20,366 nt of DNA. Origin: Elysia marginata (lineage: Eukaryota > Mollusca > Gastropoda > Plakobranchidae). The notes beneath the pieces were generated by a model, which did no database searches, was not told where the DNA came from, and saw only the letters and a list, made by a program, of their open reading frames with translations. The stretch covers positions 156,774-177,139 of the forward strand of contig BMAT01003683.1 of assembly GCA_019649035.1 (NCBI GenBank), in the 5' to 3' direction. Position 1 is the first letter of the stretch. Every line of letters begins with the position of its first letter. Positions 20,094 through 20,366 of the stretch are shown one piece after another. The translations under genes and the position numbers were made by a program.

Positions 20094-20366
20094 GACAGAC
20101 AGACAGACAGACAGACAGAGATTGAGAAAACAAAGAAACAAGAAAAAAAAGATGGTGTGTGCTTGTGTGATTGAAGAAAGAAAAACAGATAATGAAAAAG
20201 ACAAAGAGAGAGACACAGAGAGGGGCAGAGACAAAGAGATATAGAGACAAATAAATAGAAAAAAATAACGACAAAGGAAGGGAGTGAGAATTAAAAAAGA
20301 AAGACAGATTTTAGAGAGAGAAAGGAAGAGAGAGAGAGGGAGAAAGGGGAAAGTGAGAGAAGGGTG
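20052..20366. repeat. (GA)n, (GACA)n and purine-rich tract
   Basis: About 20 GA units (20052-20091), then GACA units (20094-20119), then a long GA/AAAGA purine-rich stretch to the window edge. All the open frames across it (Arg/Glu-rich on plus, Ser/Leu-rich on minus) are repeat translations. Confidence 0.93.

Larger units (their letters stand above)
15962..20366 (-). other. upstream PKG intron or flank (partial)
   Basis: The stretch from the acceptor of the first exon seen to the right edge. I searched by eye for the exon that should end in the VYVMEE-type segment of CNB-A and did not find it, so this intron probably continues past 20366. It holds a CT microsatellite (16376-16490), a tRNA-like element (about 16812-16880), a SINE copy (17072-17211), a structured GC-richer patch with a microRNA-like hairpin (18540-18760) and a GA/GACA purine tract at the right edge. 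The parts 17220-18470 and 18780-20040 show nothing recognisable. Confidence 0.7.

Noticed and set aside
19996..20274. Hydrophobic Ser/Leu-rich minus-strand frame resembling membrane segments
   Set aside because: It is a translation of the GA/GACA tract and not a membrane protein.
15962..20366. Upstream exon with the start of CNB-A or the leucine zipper
   Set aside because: I looked for the VYVMEE-type segment and splice donors on the minus strand and found no match. It is probably outside the window.

Overview
The window is eukaryotic and looks like an invertebrate animal genome. It is AT-rich, gene-sparse and full of microsatellites, with degraded LINE fragments and tRNA-derived SINEs. One intron-split gene accounts for all the convincing coding sequence. 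The protein reads like the PRKG1/foraging class of cGMP-dependent protein kinase and shares an extra Gly-containing insertion with the insect foraging protein, as I remember it. A protostome such as a mollusc would fit. I do not recognise the species, and the best-known octopus SINE is not present.

The gene lies on the minus strand. Seven exons (15848-15961, 14705-14810, 12794-12857, 9117-9194, 5228-5322, 3108-3179, 2452-2523) join in one open frame. All six complete introns are GT-AG, and the joined frame gives 199 complete codons. The exons run from the end of the first beta-barrel strands of cyclic-nucleotide-binding domain A (CNB-A), through all of CNB-B, and stop just before the kinase domain. 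The N-terminus (leucine zipper, autoinhibitory segment, start of CNB-A) should lie beyond the right edge. The catalytic domain should lie beyond the left edge. Both phosphate-binding cassettes keep the Arg-Thr-Ala signature expected of cGMP sites.

Everything else is intronic. From left to right: inverted ATC/GAT arrays and a long pure TTC run (GAA on the gene's sense strand) at 1-205 and 2094-2137; three copies of one tRNA-like SINE family (about 1112-1249, 4960-5075, 17072-17211); a LINE 3'-end relic (about 7085-7240); a 10-copy 32-bp minisatellite (7767-8074); a G-quadruplex motif (8235-8258); a GC-richer island open on both strands (8331-8670); a LINE reverse-transcriptase relic (about 10270-10610); a 65-bp tandem repeat (13268-13521); GATA, CT and GA/GACA microsatellites; and a separate tRNA-like element (about 16812-16880).

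The most interesting non-coding signal is at 18654-18747, in the upstream intron and antisense to the kinase gene. It is a long, nearly bulge-free RNA hairpin of about 36 paired positions with a 20-nt loop. Its irregular pairs are mostly G-U when read on the plus strand, and its 3' arm carries the seed of the miR-92/miR-25 family. It sits in a GC-richer patch (18540-18760) with a second stem-loop. It is a candidate microRNA precursor, not a proven one.
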